From Okeania sp. SIO2F4 (GTDB lineage: Bacteria; Cyanobacteriota; Cyanobacteriia; Cyanobacteriales; Microcoleaceae), in contig NZ_JAAHGT010000022.1 in assembly GCF_010672385.1 (NCBI RefSeq), positions 1 to 60,954 on the forward strand: DNA of 60,954 nucleotides, given 5' to 3'. A program made the position numbers and the translations under genes. Shown in pieces: positions 8,852 through 22,282 of the stretch. The notes under the pieces were generated by a model. That model was not told where the DNA came from and did not search any database. It was given only the letters and a program-made list of their open reading frames with translations. How positions within the stretch are numbered: the first letter of the stretch is position 1; each line of letters starts with the position of its first letter.

Positions 8852-10339
8852 TTAATCACAATAAAATTTCCAACTTTGTTGAATGTCCTTCGCCATAGTT
8901 TCACGCAAATCCCAAGGTAAGAAAACTTCAACTTTGGCTCCCCAACTTCTCAAACGCATAATCGTATTATAATCCTGACGATAATTTACTCGACAGTAAA
9001 TATCAGAGCTAGAACGAGATTTTAAACTTCCTAAAAGCTGCTGTTTTTGTTCCAATTTTATCTCCGAATTATTAATCAAACTTTGAGCTTGTTTGTAAGA
9101 AATTTGTTGAAATAACTTCTCTCGTTCCGTACCTTGAATATAAAGATTATGATAATAGCGGTCAAATCTAATTAGTAAAATTTCTTGAGGCCGAGCCAAA
9201 TTAAATCCCCAAGTTTCACTTCTAATTTTTTCTAAAGTTTGAGGTGTTTTTGACTCACATATTTTCTGAGAAAAATTCGGCAAATTTACCAAACTCCATT
9301 CTAACTCTTCTATATTTTTAATCCTGTCAAGGCGATAACCATACCAATTTATTTTCATGGAACTACTATTCTTTGGAGTTTGACCATAAGCAAATAAATA
9401 AGGGGCACGTTGAGAATAGTAAATACAAACAGGATAGATAATATAATCTTCTCCCTCATCCTGATAATTTTGAAAATTACTGGCACTAACATAAGTAATT
9501 TTTATTGGTGGAATTGGTTCAGATTGCCAAATATTTTTCAGTTTTTGTATCCAAATATTGAGATTTTTATAAAACTGTTGATGCACAATATATTCAAGTT
9601 CTAAAAAGAAACGTTGTTCGTGATTAATTTTCTGACTAAATTCATTGAAAAAATCTGCTAAATCATTTTGAATCAGATTTTCAAATCCTTGATTCTCGAC
9701 AACTTCCTCTGAGACAGACATTAGAATAGCGGGAAATGAATCAACTTTAATATATTGAGTTTTAAATTTGTTGTGAGTCGGCTCGCTCTTAACCTTTTCT
9801 GTCTGTAACCAACCCAGAGAAACTAATGTTTGAAAATCATATTGAAAGTTTCTGCGGGTTTTAGCTAATAAACCTTTTTTTTGTGGTTTTTCCGACTCTT
9901 TATTTACAGAAAGCGTACCACAATTCAATAAATTATGAAGTTGTTGTGTTGTAACTGGATAAAGCTGAAGAAACGACTTTTTCCATTCATTATCATTAGA
10001 ACCTATGCTTGGTTCAAATAGCCAATCAGTCATTGTTTTGTGACAAGAACAATTAGAATCATGGTTATGAGGAATTATATCATTTTTATGATAATTAAAC
10101 CCCGTAAAAAAACGACTGCACCAGTCATTATAGGTAAATTTATTTCCTAATTCAACTTTTACCGGATCTGCTTCCGAACCGTAGAGCGATCGCAAGATTA
10201 CCCATAGACGTACTGCTTTAGGTAAGTTTTGTTTGAGAGAACCTTGTGCCAATATCTGTAAAAATTCAACATCAGGGGAAAATTCAAAAGTGTTAGATGC
10301 TCTGAAGTTATTTTGATTCATTTTTATAGTTTGTTTCAC
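8852..10339 (-). CDS. WYL-domain CRISPR-associated regulator (TIGR03985-like)
   Basis: The 495-residue protein resembles the cyanobacterial CRISPR-associated family TIGR03985: an N-terminal helical part (LAQGSLKQNLPKAVRLWVIL, then LYGSE), a winged-helix-like segment around residues 150-185 (AKTRRNFQYDFQTLVSLGWL) and a C-terminal WYL-like region with INWYGYRLDRI, ETWGFNL and a final RLRSWGAKVEVFLPWDLR. WYL proteins commonly control defence operons, some in response to nucleic-acid ligands. The gene diverges from cmr2 across a 411-bp gap, the classic position for a regulator of the effector operon. A role as repressor or activator is inferred. Confidence 0.85.
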   Translation of the reverse strand: MKQTIKMNQNNFRASNTFEFSPDVEFLQILAQGSLKQNLPKAVRLWVILRSLYGSEADPVKVELGNKFTYNDWCSRFFTGFNYHKNDIIPHNHDSNCSCHKTMTDWLFEPSIGSNDNEWKKSFLQLYPVTTQQLHNLLNCGTLSVNKESEKPQKKGLLAKTRRNFQYDFQTLVSLGWLQTEKVKSEPTHNKFKTQYIKVDSFPAILMSVSEEVVENQGFENLIQNDLADFFNEFSQKINHEQRFFLELEYIVHQQFYKNLNIWIQKLKNIWQSEPIPPIKITYVSASNFQNYQDEGEDYIIYPVCIYYSQRAPYLFAYGQTPKNSSSMKINWYGYRLDRIKNIEELEWSLVNLPNFSQKICESKTPQTLEKIRSETWGFNLARPQEILLIRFDRYYHNLYIQGTEREKLFQQISYKQAQSLINNSEIKLEQKQQLLGSLKSRSSSDIYCRVNYRQDYNTIMRLRSWGAKVEVFLPWDLRETMAKDIQQSWKFYCD

Positions 10340-10750
10340 AGGAGTCAGGCTGAAAATTTTGTTACTTACTATAAAAGTTGTGGTGATGAATTTTCAATAT
10401 ATTTGATGCGAATGAGGAAAAAAGTGTAACTAAACCGCATAAATACAGAGTTATCCAAAAGAGATTTAATTTTTTTGCCCCACTAATAAATAATGGTCTT
10501 TTAATGGACATAATATTTATAAAAAACCCAATTTTTGTCATTCGCATAAAAAATCATAAAAACAGTGGCGAATAAAAAAAATTGATGTTAGTCTATAAAT
10601 GTCAATAGAAAATCAAGCAAATATGAACTACATTACCTAAGAAAAAAAAATAATTATTAGCGTTGTTTTTGAAGATAGGAAACTACGAAAAAATTAAAGA
10701 TTACGGAAATTGTCATCCATAGCAGAAAAACTATAACTTTCATAACTGCA
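10340..10750. promoter_or_regulatory. Divergent promoter region between WYL regulator and cmr operon
   Basis: Two copies of a 10-mer lie in opposite orientation: ATGCGAATGA at 10406-10415 and TCATTCGCAT at 10538-10547, with a related GGCGAATAA at about 10567. They are candidate regulator sites. A possible cmr2 promoter is TTGTCA (10710-10715), 16 bp, TATAAC (10732-10737), which would start transcription only a few bases before the ATG at 10751. Confidence 0.45.
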
Positions 10751-15021
<4,271 letters not shown>

Positions 15022-15023
15022 CA

Positions 15024-15938
15024 ATGAACCAGCGTCAAAATTATTTAACTTATGCTCATTTAATCACACCTTTACACACAGGAGGTAGCACTCAAGAAGG
15101 AAATTTAATGGGTATTGCTCGTGAAGTTCATACAGAATTTCCTTATCTACCTTCTGCTTCTTTGCGGGGTAAAATTCGTTCGGAATTAGAATATTTGAAT
15201 CCCAAGGAAGCTGATACATTTTTCGGTCAGAAAATTAAAGATGGTAAACAACCAACGGAAGGAGAGGTTTGGTTTGCTGAAGCGACATTATTATTTTTTC
15301 CTATTGCTTCTTTAAACTATCATTTAATCTGGATTACTTGTCCTCTTTGGTTAGAAAGATGGAATCGCTGGATTAATAATAGTCAGTTAAATAATTTTCT
15401 AGTAAGTTGTCGGGAAAATTTGGGTAAAAAATCTGCAATAGTAACTTTTGATGCTCCAGAGATTTATTTGCAAACTGCTCTAATTAAACAATCTAATTTT
15501 GAAAAAATTGAGCTTTTAATACCTGAAGAATTTGAGCAATTATTGAATAGTAATGGTTTAGTTCAGCAAATACCAGGTCGATTAATTATTGTCAACAATG
15601 AAGATTGTATTGCTTTGGTAGAAACTGGTTTACAACGGGAAGTTAGGGTGGCATTGAAGGAAGAATCTAAAACTGTCAAAGGAGGTTCTTTTCGTTCTGA
15701 AGAGTCTATTCCACCAGAGGCAATAATGTTTTTTCCTTGGGGAATGAAGTCTATGTTAAAAGATAGAATTAAGGTTGATAAGGGTATAGAAGAGGAAAAA
15801 AGTGAAACAGAAGTAGAACCTCAAGATACGACAAATATCCGTCAAGAAATTGTAGAGATTCTCAATGATAGATTGCAATTTGGCGGTTTAGAAGGTTTGG
15901 GAAGGGGCTGGACAGATTTATTTACAATTAAATTGTAG
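15024..15938 (+). CDS. cmr4: Cmr4 (Cas7-group backbone), catalytic Asp apparently replaced
   Basis: The 304-residue backbone subunit begins YLTYAHLITPLHTGGSTQEG and has the RAMP loop LPSASLRGKIRSELE and a C-terminal glycine-rich GGLEGLGRGW. I start at the ATG at 15024, 2 bp past cmr3, rather than at 15006, because the family begins there. In Cmr4 the residue that cuts target RNA is an Asp in a pattern like G-x-x-D-x-P-I-Q-R-E-x-H-T. Here the stretch is G-N-L-M-G-I-A-R-E-V-H-T, placing Met29 where the Asp is expected, with a one-residue gap. Target slicing may thus be lost. The alignment is by eye. Confidence 0.9.
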   Translation: MNQRQNYLTYAHLITPLHTGGSTQEGNLMGIAREVHTEFPYLPSASLRGKIRSELEYLNPKEADTFFGQKIKDGKQPTEGEVWFAEATLLFFPIASLNYHLIWITCPLWLERWNRWINNSQLNNFLVSCRENLGKKSAIVTFDAPEIYLQTALIKQSNFEKIELLIPEEFEQLLNSNGLVQQIPGRLIIVNNEDCIALVETGLQREVRVALKEESKTVKGGSFRSEESIPPEAIMFFPWGMKSMLKDRIKVDKGIEEEKSETEVEPQDTTNIRQEIVEILNDRLQFGGLEGLGRGWTDLFTIKL

Positions 15939-16024
15939 AAATTTTGATGTTTTTTATATCCTCTTGCTTTCAAATAACAGAGGAAATGAGAGTAGTTAAA
16001 TCAATTTAATTAACAGGAGTAATA

Positions 16025-16612
16025 ATGAGTAAAAACAAGCAATACAATCAAAAAAAGCAGACTGGTCAAAATCCATCTGGTACTAATCTTAAAAAACAGA
16101 CTCAACAACCACAAATAGTTTCAAAAATAAGTTATCCAGTAGCTCAAGTTCAGAAATTAGATTCACGAACTTTTAGCAAAGAAGCTTATGAAGCATTAAA
16201 GGAAATGATAAAACTACCTTCAGAAAATGAAAAAAATAAATATTACTTAGAAGAAGATTATCGAAAAAAAGCTAGTGCTTTAGTACAGGGTTTAACTGCT
16301 TATATTTCGACTTGGGGATTACATCGTCTGAGTGGAGATGCTAAGAAATTTCTGAAAAAAGACTTAGATAATAAAGATGGAGAAAATAATCCTAAAAAAG
16401 GAGAAGACACTCAGTATAAAGGAAAAGTATATCAGAAATTCTTAGAGAGTCTTCAATGTTTTAGTGAAATGAATTTTGATATTGATGATGAAGCTAGTTT
16501 AATCGATCTTCCCTTAAGAAAATATACAGCTTTAAATCGTTTAGCAATTCAGTTAGCAAAAGAATGGGCTTTTTGGGCCCATTCAGTATTAGGAGAAGCA
16601 GATAATGGATAA
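16025..16612 (+). CDS. cmr5: Cmr5 (Cas11, small subunit)
   Basis: A 195-residue, mostly helical protein with a basic, Gln/Lys-rich N-terminus and a core containing KKASALVQGLTAYISTWGLH and a C-terminal helix RLAIQLAKEWAFWAHSVL, as in Cmr5. The subunit lines the inner filament of the complex and stabilises the crRNA-target duplex. It is longer than the usual ~130-150 residues because of the N-terminal tail and a Lys/Asp/Gly-rich insert near residue 115. An AGGAG ribosome binding site precedes the ATG. The 3' end overlaps the next gene by 8 bp. Confidence 0.88.
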   Translation: MSKNKQYNQKKQTGQNPSGTNLKKQTQQPQIVSKISYPVAQVQKLDSRTFSKEAYEALKEMIKLPSENEKNKYYLEEDYRKKASALVQGLTAYISTWGLHRLSGDAKKFLKKDLDNKDGENNPKKGEDTQYKGKVYQKFLESLQCFSEMNFDIDDEASLIDLPLRKYTALNRLAIQLAKEWAFWAHSVLGEADNG

Positions 16613-18434
16613 CAATCAAGAATGGCAATATTTCCTCCAAAAATTGCAGAAAGATAATATAAATATGTATGAATTATTGAAGGAAACAGAGCTAGATATA
16701 GGGGAAAATTTAACAATTTATCATCCTACTGAAGAGGGGAAAGCAGATGTTGGAAAACAGCGGGGTAAAATTCAAGCTAAGTTAGTTAGAATGTATCCCC
16801 ACTGGCAGCAGAAAAAGTTGATTGTTAAAGCTGGTAAACCAATAGCAATAAAAAACATAACAAACCCCTTGCAAAGTCTTGTTATTGACAAGAAAAAACT
16901 GCTAGACAGGGCCAAGGGCAAAGATAAAAGTTTACAGCCACTACTAGAAGAAGTGAAAAATGCCGATAAAACCTGTGAAGATATTTATTCCTTCTTAACT
17001 GAACGCACCAAAACCCTATCCAAAGAAGGGCGAACGTTAGAGGTAAAATTTTCTTGGCGACTGCGAGTTGGTGGAATGCGTGGTTTCCAAGAACTATTGT
17101 TACCCGTATTTCACCCAGTTTATGGTATACCTTACGTTCCTGCTGGTAGTCTCAAGGGAGCTACTAGAGCATGGGCAAGACAACATGGTGTGAGTAAGGG
17201 TGAGATTAATAGGTTGTTAGGAGAGTTGGAGCAAGGGGTGGGTTGCATACAAATTTTAGATGCTTTTCCCAAAGCTCCTTGCTTAAGTGTAGATATGGCA
17301 AACCCCCAATGGGTATGGGAAAAGAACAGAGTTAGGTATGATCCTAAACCCCATCCACTTCTCTCTATGCAGGAACCGGAGTTAGTTATTGGTTTAGTTC
17401 GGACTCATCGAGGGAAACGACAGCAGCAAGCTCAAGACTTGGAAACAGTGGAAACTTGGTTAAAAAATGCTTTAGCTGCCGGAATAGGTTCTCGTGTTAG
17501 TGCGGGATACGGACGCACTCAACCTCAAGCTACTTTACCTCATTCCTTATCCCATAGTTTTAAAGTGTGGACGCAAGGAATGTATGGAGCTAATACCAAA
17601 GAGGGAGAGTTTCGCCATACCGCAGTTAGAGGAGTATTACGGTATTGGTTTCGAGCGGTTGCTTTAGGTTTGTATAGTGTTGAAACTTGCCAGGAACTTG
17701 AGACTCAGCTTTTTGGTGCTTTGAGTAAAGAGGGAAGCGTGAGAATAGGAATTAATTTACAAGAGATTTCTACTAACAAAACACCTTATTTTTATGAAGG
17801 TTCTATCTTACTAGAATCTAAGTCTAAGAGTCATTTATTGTTAGTAGAAAATGTCTTAAAATTATTATCAAATATTGGGGGAGTAGGTAGGGGTTCAAGA
17901 CGGCCTTTGCATTGGAATGATGGGAGAATGAGGGGTTGTCATTGGGAATTAGATAAGTGTAAACTTTCTTTCGATAAAAACCAATGGCAAAAGTTTCTTG
18001 AATCTGTAATAAATTCATTTATAGAGGTTTATCCGTGTGGCATTTCTACTAACATGAAGCTGAGTGATGGAGAAAATCGTTATCAGGATGTATTGAACTC
18101 TAAAGCTAAAATATTTTTAGTGCCTTCTGTGCAACAAAAACATCCTCAGCGTGTTAATAATTGGTCGGTAGAAGGATATAAAAAATCTGTATTAGGAGAA
18201 GCACTAGATTTACTTTACAGCAGTCCTAGTTTTAAAGGAAAAAACAGGAAAAAAGTTGGTAATCCTCTTGTGGGAGGAACATTAGGAACTCCTTCTTTTG
18301 TGATTATTAAATCTATTTTTCCTAGTTCTGGTCATCCCTATCAAGTAGTAACAATATTTGGGGCAAATCATCCTCAGCGAGATAATTTTGTTCGGGCTTT
18401 ACCTGATAATTCTATTCAGGTTTGGCCTCTATAA
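16605..18434 (+). CDS. Cmr6-Cmr1 fusion (two RAMP domains)
   Basis: At 609 residues this is twice the size of a single RAMP. The first half has the Cmr6 pattern: FSWRLRVGGMRGFQELLLPV, then YGIPYVPAGSLKGATRAWAR and, at its end, GIGSRVSAGYGRT. The second half has the Cmr1 pattern: FRHTAVRGVLRYWFRAVALG, a LFGALSKEGSVRI segment, and GGVGRGSRRPLHW. Together with Cmr2-5 it supplies all six Cmr subunits; there is no separate cmr1 or cmr6. A fixed 1:1 pairing at the head of the complex follows. It overlaps cmr5 and is followed 35 bp later by the first CARF gene. Confidence 0.88.
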   Translation: MDNNQEWQYFLQKLQKDNINMYELLKETELDIGENLTIYHPTEEGKADVGKQRGKIQAKLVRMYPHWQQKKLIVKAGKPIAIKNITNPLQSLVIDKKKLLDRAKGKDKSLQPLLEEVKNADKTCEDIYSFLTERTKTLSKEGRTLEVKFSWRLRVGGMRGFQELLLPVFHPVYGIPYVPAGSLKGATRAWARQHGVSKGEINRLLGELEQGVGCIQILDAFPKAPCLSVDMANPQWVWEKNRVRYDPKPHPLLSMQEPELVIGLVRTHRGKRQQQAQDLETVETWLKNALAAGIGSRVSAGYGRTQPQATLPHSLSHSFKVWTQGMYGANTKEGEFRHTAVRGVLRYWFRAVALGLYSVETCQELETQLFGALSKEGSVRIGINLQEISTNKTPYFYEGSILLESKSKSHLLLVENVLKLLSNIGGVGRGSRRPLHWNDGRMRGCHWELDKCKLSFDKNQWQKFLESVINSFIEVYPCGISTNMKLSDGENRYQDVLNSKAKIFLVPSVQQKHPQRVNNWSVEGYKKSVLGEALDLLYSSPSFKGKNRKKVGNPLVGGTLGTPSFVIIKSIFPSSGHPYQVVTIFGANHPQRDNFVRALPDNSIQVWPL

Positions 18435-18469
18435 TTTTTGTTAATAATTATCAATAAAAGAGCAATAAT

Positions 18470-20155
18470 ATGGATAGCAAAAAGAAATCGATTGTAATTG
18501 CCAACATCGGCACGTCTGACATAGCAGTAAAAATTGAAGAAATAGACCGTTATATTCCTGTTGGATTTGACCGTAATGAACCAAATATTAACGATTCAGA
18601 CTTAACAGAAGAAGACAAAAGTACCTGGGAACAGGAATTAGAAAAAAGTTTTATTCGAGAATATCTATGTCTGGAATTAGGAATAGATCGATATTCTTTT
18701 CGAGAACTAACCGAAAGAATTTTAGAGGAATATAACAAGGATGAAGAAACATGGCATCATCGAATAAGTTTAGACCGTTTTAAGGGAGTAATTGACCAAG
18801 CAAAAAGTGCTTTTGATATAGAAAAAGTATATCTCTTTGTCACAAACCAACCTAAATATATTCCTGATCTGAAAACAGGCAAACTAAAATTTAACAAAGG
18901 ATATCTAACAGATACAATTCATTTGTATGACATTTTTCAGAAATGGTTTAAGCGTGAGATTCCTGATTTGAAACTGGAAAAGAAAGAAATTCCTCAAAAT
19001 ATTTTACCAGTTGAACAAGATAAACTATTCAGTTATTACTATCAATTTTTTGAAGAAAGTATAAATAAACTTTTCAGGAAAAATACTAAAAGTGATTCGA
19101 TAATTATAGCCAGTATTAAAGGTGGGACAAATCAGATGGAAAGTGCATTGAGATTGCAAACAATTGCATCATTGGCAAAAAAACAATTGTTTGTTGAACC
19201 TATTTTGTCTTTAAAAAAAATACTTTATGGAAAACCTTCTGAGTGTAAATTTACTTCTTATTGGCAATACATGAGTATCCAGAAATATGAAGATGTAAAG
19301 GTCATTTTAGACAGGTGGGATTTTGATGGTGCTTTACAGTTACTTGAACAGTGGCAAAAGAGTCTAATATTTTTAAAAGATAATAACATAGATGATGCTC
19401 AAATAAAGACTCATAATAAATTAATCGGCCAAGTGATTAAGGTTTTGGAAATAGGAAATAATTATTGGAGTTTAGACATAGAAAAGGCGAAAGGTATAGC
19501 AAAAGATAGGTCTTTTAAAATACCTCCAGAAGTTACTAAAGAACTTACTATTAATGATGATAAAGATTTGCTTGGTGAGATTTTACTCAATACTTATACT
19601 CAGTGTCGCATTCACTATAAGTTAAAGCAAATGGCTAGCTTTTTAGTTGGTGTAAGCTCTTTTTATGAAATTGTATTACAAAGAATAGTTGATGATCGTG
19701 GTACGGAAGCAAAACAAAAAGAGTTTCAGAAAAAGAAGAATCGTTATGAGAAGAGAGATGTAATAGATAGCCTTTTTACTAAGAACTCAAAAGAGAAAGA
19801 ATCTTGGCAGGGTACTAAAAATATTAGGGGTATTAGACCATCACTAAATCAATTAAACCTTTGGTGTAAACGACGAAATCAATTTATTCACTATGATGAT
19901 ACAGCTTCTAAAAATTTAGGAGGGATTTCTGAAGAATCACTGCAAAAGTTCTACGAAGATGAGAAAAATAAAGGCAACAATATTTGTTCTCTTAAAGAGA
20001 TTTTAGATGAAGTAATGCCGCAAATACTCAAAAGTGATTTAGGATTGATATCTTTAGAGCAGAAAAGCAAATTTGTTGGCGAAGATAAACCCTATTATAT
20101 CTATTCTGAAGTCAGAAACTGGGTAGTTAAACAATTGACTGAAAAAGGTTTCTAA
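18470..20155 (+). CDS. CARF-HEPN ribonuclease, Csm6/Csx1-like (copy 1)
   Basis: The 561-residue protein begins with a CARF-type strand, IVIANIGTSDIAVKI, and has the second ligand-binding motif IASIKGGTNQMESA near residue 215. The C-terminal part is helical with a HEPN active site R-N-Q-F-I-H (R-x4-H, near residue 480). Such proteins bind cyclic oligoadenylate made by Cas10 and degrade RNA. It is the sixth gene of the cmr operon and has a paralogue directly downstream. The exact subfamily name is not certain. Confidence 0.87.
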   Translation: MDSKKKSIVIANIGTSDIAVKIEEIDRYIPVGFDRNEPNINDSDLTEEDKSTWEQELEKSFIREYLCLELGIDRYSFRELTERILEEYNKDEETWHHRISLDRFKGVIDQAKSAFDIEKVYLFVTNQPKYIPDLKTGKLKFNKGYLTDTIHLYDIFQKWFKREIPDLKLEKKEIPQNILPVEQDKLFSYYYQFFEESINKLFRKNTKSDSIIIASIKGGTNQMESALRLQTIASLAKKQLFVEPILSLKKILYGKPSECKFTSYWQYMSIQKYEDVKVILDRWDFDGALQLLEQWQKSLIFLKDNNIDDAQIKTHNKLIGQVIKVLEIGNNYWSLDIEKAKGIAKDRSFKIPPEVTKELTINDDKDLLGEILLNTYTQCRIHYKLKQMASFLVGVSSFYEIVLQRIVDDRGTEAKQKEFQKKKNRYEKRDVIDSLFTKNSKEKESWQGTKNIRGIRPSLNQLNLWCKRRNQFIHYDDTASKNLGGISEESLQKFYEDEKNKGNNICSLKEILDEVMPQILKSDLGLISLEQKSKFVGEDKPYYIYSEVRNWVVKQLTEKGF

Positions 20156-20227
20156 TAGTTAATTTTCTATCAGCTTCAATCTAACATCAAGCTATTAAAT
20201 ACATTGAATAATTTAACCTCCTATAAC

Positions 20228-20257
20228 TCCCCCCTTTCAAAGCATGGCAGGGGGGGA
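20228..20257. repeat. REP-like palindrome between the two CARF genes
   Basis: TCCCCCC and GGGGGGGA arms enclose TTTCAAAGCATGGCA. This is a common cyanobacterial intergenic palindrome type; the same family occurs inside the reading frame at 26782-29019. It could attenuate transcription into the second CARF gene. Confidence 0.65.
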
Positions 20258-20291
20258 TTAAATTAAATATTAATCACAAACAAACAATAAT

Positions 20292-21887
20292 ATGGCTATC
20301 CTAATTGCAAATATCGGCACATCTGATTTAGCGGTAAAAATTGAAGATTATTACATTCCTGTAGGTTTTGACCGCAACGAACCAAATCTTGATTATTCTG
20401 GCTTAACGGAAGATGAGAAAATTATGTGGGAACAGCAGAAATTAAGACAGGAATATGTTACTCAACTTCTTTGTCCTGAGTTAAATGTTGCAGTCGATAA
20501 AAATAATCCTAAAATTCCTTTTTATTTCCGAGAATTGACTGAAAAACTACTCAATGCTTATCAACAAGATGAGGAAAAATGGCATCCTCGGATTCGCCCA
20601 GGCAGAATTAGTGGGGTGATTAAAACTGCTGTGGAAAAGTTTAAAGTTCAAGATATTTATATCTTTGTTACTAAACAAAAAGACCCACATCCCCAAGATT
20701 CAATTTATCTGTTTGATATTTTGCAAAAGTGGTTCAAAAAAGAACAAAATATTCAGTTAATTCCTGAGATTATACCTGCTGATATCCCGGCGGTAGATTT
20801 AGATAATTTACTGGACTACTATTATGGAGTTTTTGTTAAATATATTAGTAGAGATAGTGAATTATTAATCAGTCTCAAAGGTGGAACACCTCAGATGAAA
20901 ACTGCTATTTCTATGCAGGCTTTTGCTTCTTCTATTAATAAACAAATTTTTATTGACCCTGTGTTGTCTCCTGCTAAAATTTTGGCTGGAGAACCTTCTG
21001 ATTGTCTGTTAACTTCTTATTGGCGATATATGCGGAATCAGAAGTATCAAGATGTGAAAATTTTGTTGGAGGAAAGATGGGATTTTGATGGAGCTATTCA
21101 GTTAATTAAGCAATGGCAGGAGACTTTAAAGTTTTTGAATTATCACTTGGAAGATATTAAGATTTCTCAGATAAATCATTTGATTTCTCAGGTTTTTAGA
21201 GGGCTAGAAATTGCTAATTATTGTTTGAATTTAGACTGGAAAACTGCTAATGAGATTGTTAAGAATAATTCTGCTCAAATTCCAGGAAGGATTTCTAATC
21301 AAGTCAAGGATAAGAATTACAATCTTTTACTTAATGTCTATACTCAATGTCGCATTTATTATTATGATGAATTGAATCAGATGGCTAATTTTTTGGTGGG
21401 AGTCAGTTCTTTTTATGAACAAGTTTTGGAAATCATAGCAAAGAATTTAGGTCAGAAAAAATATTATCCAGATAAAGGAAATCGTTATGAAAAGCGAGAT
21501 TTTGTAGATGGTATAATTAGTAAAAATTCAAAGCATTATGATTCTTGGTTGACTATTCAAGAATGTCTGAATAGCTTAAATTTTTGGTGTAGTAAACGTA
21601 ATAGATTGATTCATAATGGTGAGGGAATTTCTATTAAATTAATGGAAGATTTATATTTTCAAAAAGAGTTACTGCTACAGAGAGCTAATGAATATGAACG
21701 AGAGGATATTAAAAATGCTTGTGCCCCCAAGTCAATTTTAAATGTAATGACACGAATTTTGGAAACAGATTTCCAGCTCTTGCCTAACCAATATCAGAAA
21801 TATGTGGGTAGAAAAGCTGACTATTACATTTATTCTGCTGTCAGAGAGTGGGCGATCGCTCAGTTGATGAATGAAGGATTGAAATGA
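20292..21887 (+). CDS. CARF-HEPN ribonuclease, Csm6/Csx1-like (copy 2)
   Basis: A 531-residue paralogue of the preceding protein. Shared features: ILIANIGTSDLAVKIE at the start, PVGFDRNEPN, ISLKGGTPQMKTAISMQ as the second CARF motif, WDFDGAIQLIKQWQ in the linker and NRYEKRDFVDG before the HEPN active site R-N-R-L-I-H. Both copies look catalytically intact. Retention of two divergent copies suggests different ligand ring sizes, different targets or heterodimers. A 136-bp gap with a palindrome separates them; it contains no clear promoter, so co-transcription is likely. Confidence 0.87.
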   Translation: MAILIANIGTSDLAVKIEDYYIPVGFDRNEPNLDYSGLTEDEKIMWEQQKLRQEYVTQLLCPELNVAVDKNNPKIPFYFRELTEKLLNAYQQDEEKWHPRIRPGRISGVIKTAVEKFKVQDIYIFVTKQKDPHPQDSIYLFDILQKWFKKEQNIQLIPEIIPADIPAVDLDNLLDYYYGVFVKYISRDSELLISLKGGTPQMKTAISMQAFASSINKQIFIDPVLSPAKILAGEPSDCLLTSYWRYMRNQKYQDVKILLEERWDFDGAIQLIKQWQETLKFLNYHLEDIKISQINHLISQVFRGLEIANYCLNLDWKTANEIVKNNSAQIPGRISNQVKDKNYNLLLNVYTQCRIYYYDELNQMANFLVGVSSFYEQVLEIIAKNLGQKKYYPDKGNRYEKRDFVDGIISKNSKHYDSWLTIQECLNSLNFWCSKRNRLIHNGEGISIKLMEDLYFQKELLLQRANEYEREDIKNACAPKSILNVMTRILETDFQLLPNQYQKYVGRKADYYIYSAVREWAIAQLMNEGLK

Positions 21888-21952
21888 TGCGATCGCGCAA
21901 CAATTTCGTAATGGCCAGTTTTTTCTAGGGAAAAAAAAGTATTAATTTAGAG

Positions 21953-22282
21953 TTGACAATTTGTATTTCTAAAGTTAAGATAGAAAGTAAGAGTAACAGT
22001 AAAAAGAACCTCGACAAATCAAGAGTGAAAGGTTTTCGGTCATTTATGGTGTTCTAGGGGTAGTTAGAAGGTGGTTTTTCATCTTTGCATGATACCCCAT
22101 CGACGCACCTCGGAGAATCGCTGAAAGGCTGATTATATCGTTGAACTGCGTCGATGCTATGCTAGGAGAGGATTTGAGGGTCGTCATTTTGACAAAAATT
22201 GCCAATTTGATTTTTAAATCAAAGGGGTAGGTACATTTGGGGGTCTGAAAGCCTTATTCTGTCGTGGTTCTAAAACTGAACT
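21953..22282 (+). promoter_or_regulatory. Leader of CRISPR array 2 with sigma70-type promoter
   Basis: TTGACA (21953-21958), 17 bp, TAAGAT (21976-21981), the same promoter as in leader 1, followed by about 300 nt of leader to the first repeat. The leader aligns end to end with leader 1. A perfect TTTGATTT/AAATCAAA palindrome lies about 60 bp before the first repeat; in leader 1 it is TTGAT/ATCAA. Confidence 0.85.
22098..22156 (+). other. Covarying stem-loop in CRISPR leader 2
   Basis: Arms CATCGACGCA and TGCGTCGATG enclose 39 nt. It is the counterpart of 4577-4635 in leader 1, with five compensated base-pair changes out of ten. Confidence 0.75.

Noticed and set aside
10362-10547. A 61-codon minus-strand frame in the WYL-cmr2 gap
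   Set aside because: No ribosome binding site and it covers the regulatory region; the hydrophobic stretch may be chance in AT-rich DNA.
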